DNA from: a gamma proteobacterium symbiont of Bathyaustriella thionipta
GTDB taxonomy: Bacteria; Pseudomonadota; Gammaproteobacteria; Chromatiales; Chromatiaceae
Length of the DNA stretch: 6,183 bases
Assembly: GCA_025656895.1 (NCBI GenBank)
Contig: JAHXHF010000378.1
Coordinates: forward strand, 1-6,183
Direction: 5' to 3'
The position numbers and the translations under genes are program-made. The notes under the pieces were generated by a model. The model was not told the DNA's origin. It saw only the letters and a program-made list of their open reading frames with translations, and did no database searches. Shown one piece after another: positions 5,726 through 6,183 of the stretch (position 1 is its first letter; every line of letters begins with the position of its first letter).

Positions 5726-6183
5726 TTAACGCGCACGGATTTCACGAATAGCCCGCAAACGTTGACGGCGTAACTTTTCGGCTATTTGTAAGCCGCTTAA
5801 TTGACTGATTTCTTCAGGGTCAAGCCGTATTTCACAAACCGCAGTAAACAATTTTTGCCAGAGGTGACTTTGTGAAGTCATTTTATTGCCTCCCCGCCCT
5901 CTGGCGTCTGCTTCGCAGGCTTGCAGCCATTGTTTGAAACGCTGCGGACGGCGGAAAACATCCAGCGCATAAAAGACTTTCAATAAGGTAGTGGAGCGCA
6001 ATTCTTCAATACGATGATAATGCAGGTGATAACGGCAAACAAGCAAAGCCAGATCACGGTAATCTTTGGGTATTTTCCAGCGTTTGCAAAAGTCTTCCTG
6101 ATTACCCCCATGGCTCAGCCATGCTCAACAACCGCTGAGGCATTGGAGGTGTACGTAGTGCAACATAAGCAAGCCTTGGGATC
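5726..6183 (-). pseudogene. cca: 3' remnant of a CCA tRNA nucleotidyltransferase gene, frame-broken
   Basis: The intact frame (6124-5726) reads SHGGNQEDFCKRWKIPKDYR, then DLALLVCRYH, TLLKVFYALDVFRRPQRFKQ, EADARGR and a basic tail ending IREIRAR. This order matches the C-terminal region of proteobacterial Cca, which adds or repairs the CCA end of tRNAs; for example LCxRLRVPNxxRxLA, KLFDxxDAWRKPQR and SEADxRGR in E. coli. A TGA at 6127-6125 closes the frame upstream, and only a TTG (6046) or CTG could start it. Before that, a second frame open to the edge reads LAYVALRTPPMPQRLLS, which fits the preceding Cca segment. Removing ten bases (6122-6113) joins the two frames. The joined peptide still lacks the HDLGK metal-phosphohydrolase motif expected between VAL and TPP. 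I read this as a decayed gene. The catalytic N-terminal half lies outside the window. Sequencing error could explain the frameshift but not the missing motif. Confidence 0.75.

Noticed and set aside
5726..6046. A complete 106-residue gene starting at TTG 6046
   Set aside because: Cca similarity continues upstream of the TTG to 6113 and then into another frame, so this is the tail of a broken larger gene rather than a separate small protein.
6180..6183. GATC at the right edge, suggesting a cloning or restriction boundary
   Set aside because: A four-base site at an edge is easily chance, and the Cca-like frame runs to the edge without sign of a junction.

Overview
The window is a chromosomal fragment from a proteobacterium of moderate GC content, most likely a gammaproteobacterium. 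That assignment rests on recalled protein similarity: four consecutive genes resemble the Escherichia coli ybhG-ybhF-ybhS-ybhR operon in order, length and sequence, and a fifth segment resembles the C-terminus of proteobacterial Cca. The species cannot be named from the sequence.

Layout. Every convincing gene is on the minus strand, so transcription runs from right to left. At the right edge (6183-5726) lies the C-terminal part of a CCA tRNA nucleotidyltransferase gene. It is frame-broken near 6113-6122 and appears to lack its HD motif. After a 68-bp gap comes a compact operon: a small heavy-metal-associated (HMA)-fold protein (5657-5403), an HlyD-type membrane fusion protein (YbhG, 5391-4345), a fused double ABC ATPase (YbhF, 4343-2565), and two ABC-2 permeases (YbhS, 2568-1435, and YbhR, 1438-320). 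Junctions are 11 nt, 1 nt, an ATGA overlap and an ATGA overlap, which points to one co-translated unit. A weak terminator-like inverted repeat follows the last gene. The left 300 bp are AT-rich, hold no convincing gene, and contain one clean 9-bp inverted repeat.

How the genes fit together. YbhS and YbhR form the membrane pair and YbhF supplies both nucleotide-binding domains. YbhG is the periplasmic adaptor that would connect the pump to an outer-membrane channel encoded elsewhere. The E. coli system has been described as a drug (tetracycline) and Na+/Li+ exporter. In E. coli a TetR-family regulator gene precedes ybhG. Here that place is taken by the HMA-like protein, whose usual CxxC metal site has only one cysteine. 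That substitution is the most unusual thing in the window and hints at a metal- or metallophore-related variant of the transporter, but this is inference from context.

I saw no CRISPR array, tRNA, rRNA, transposase or convincing promoter.
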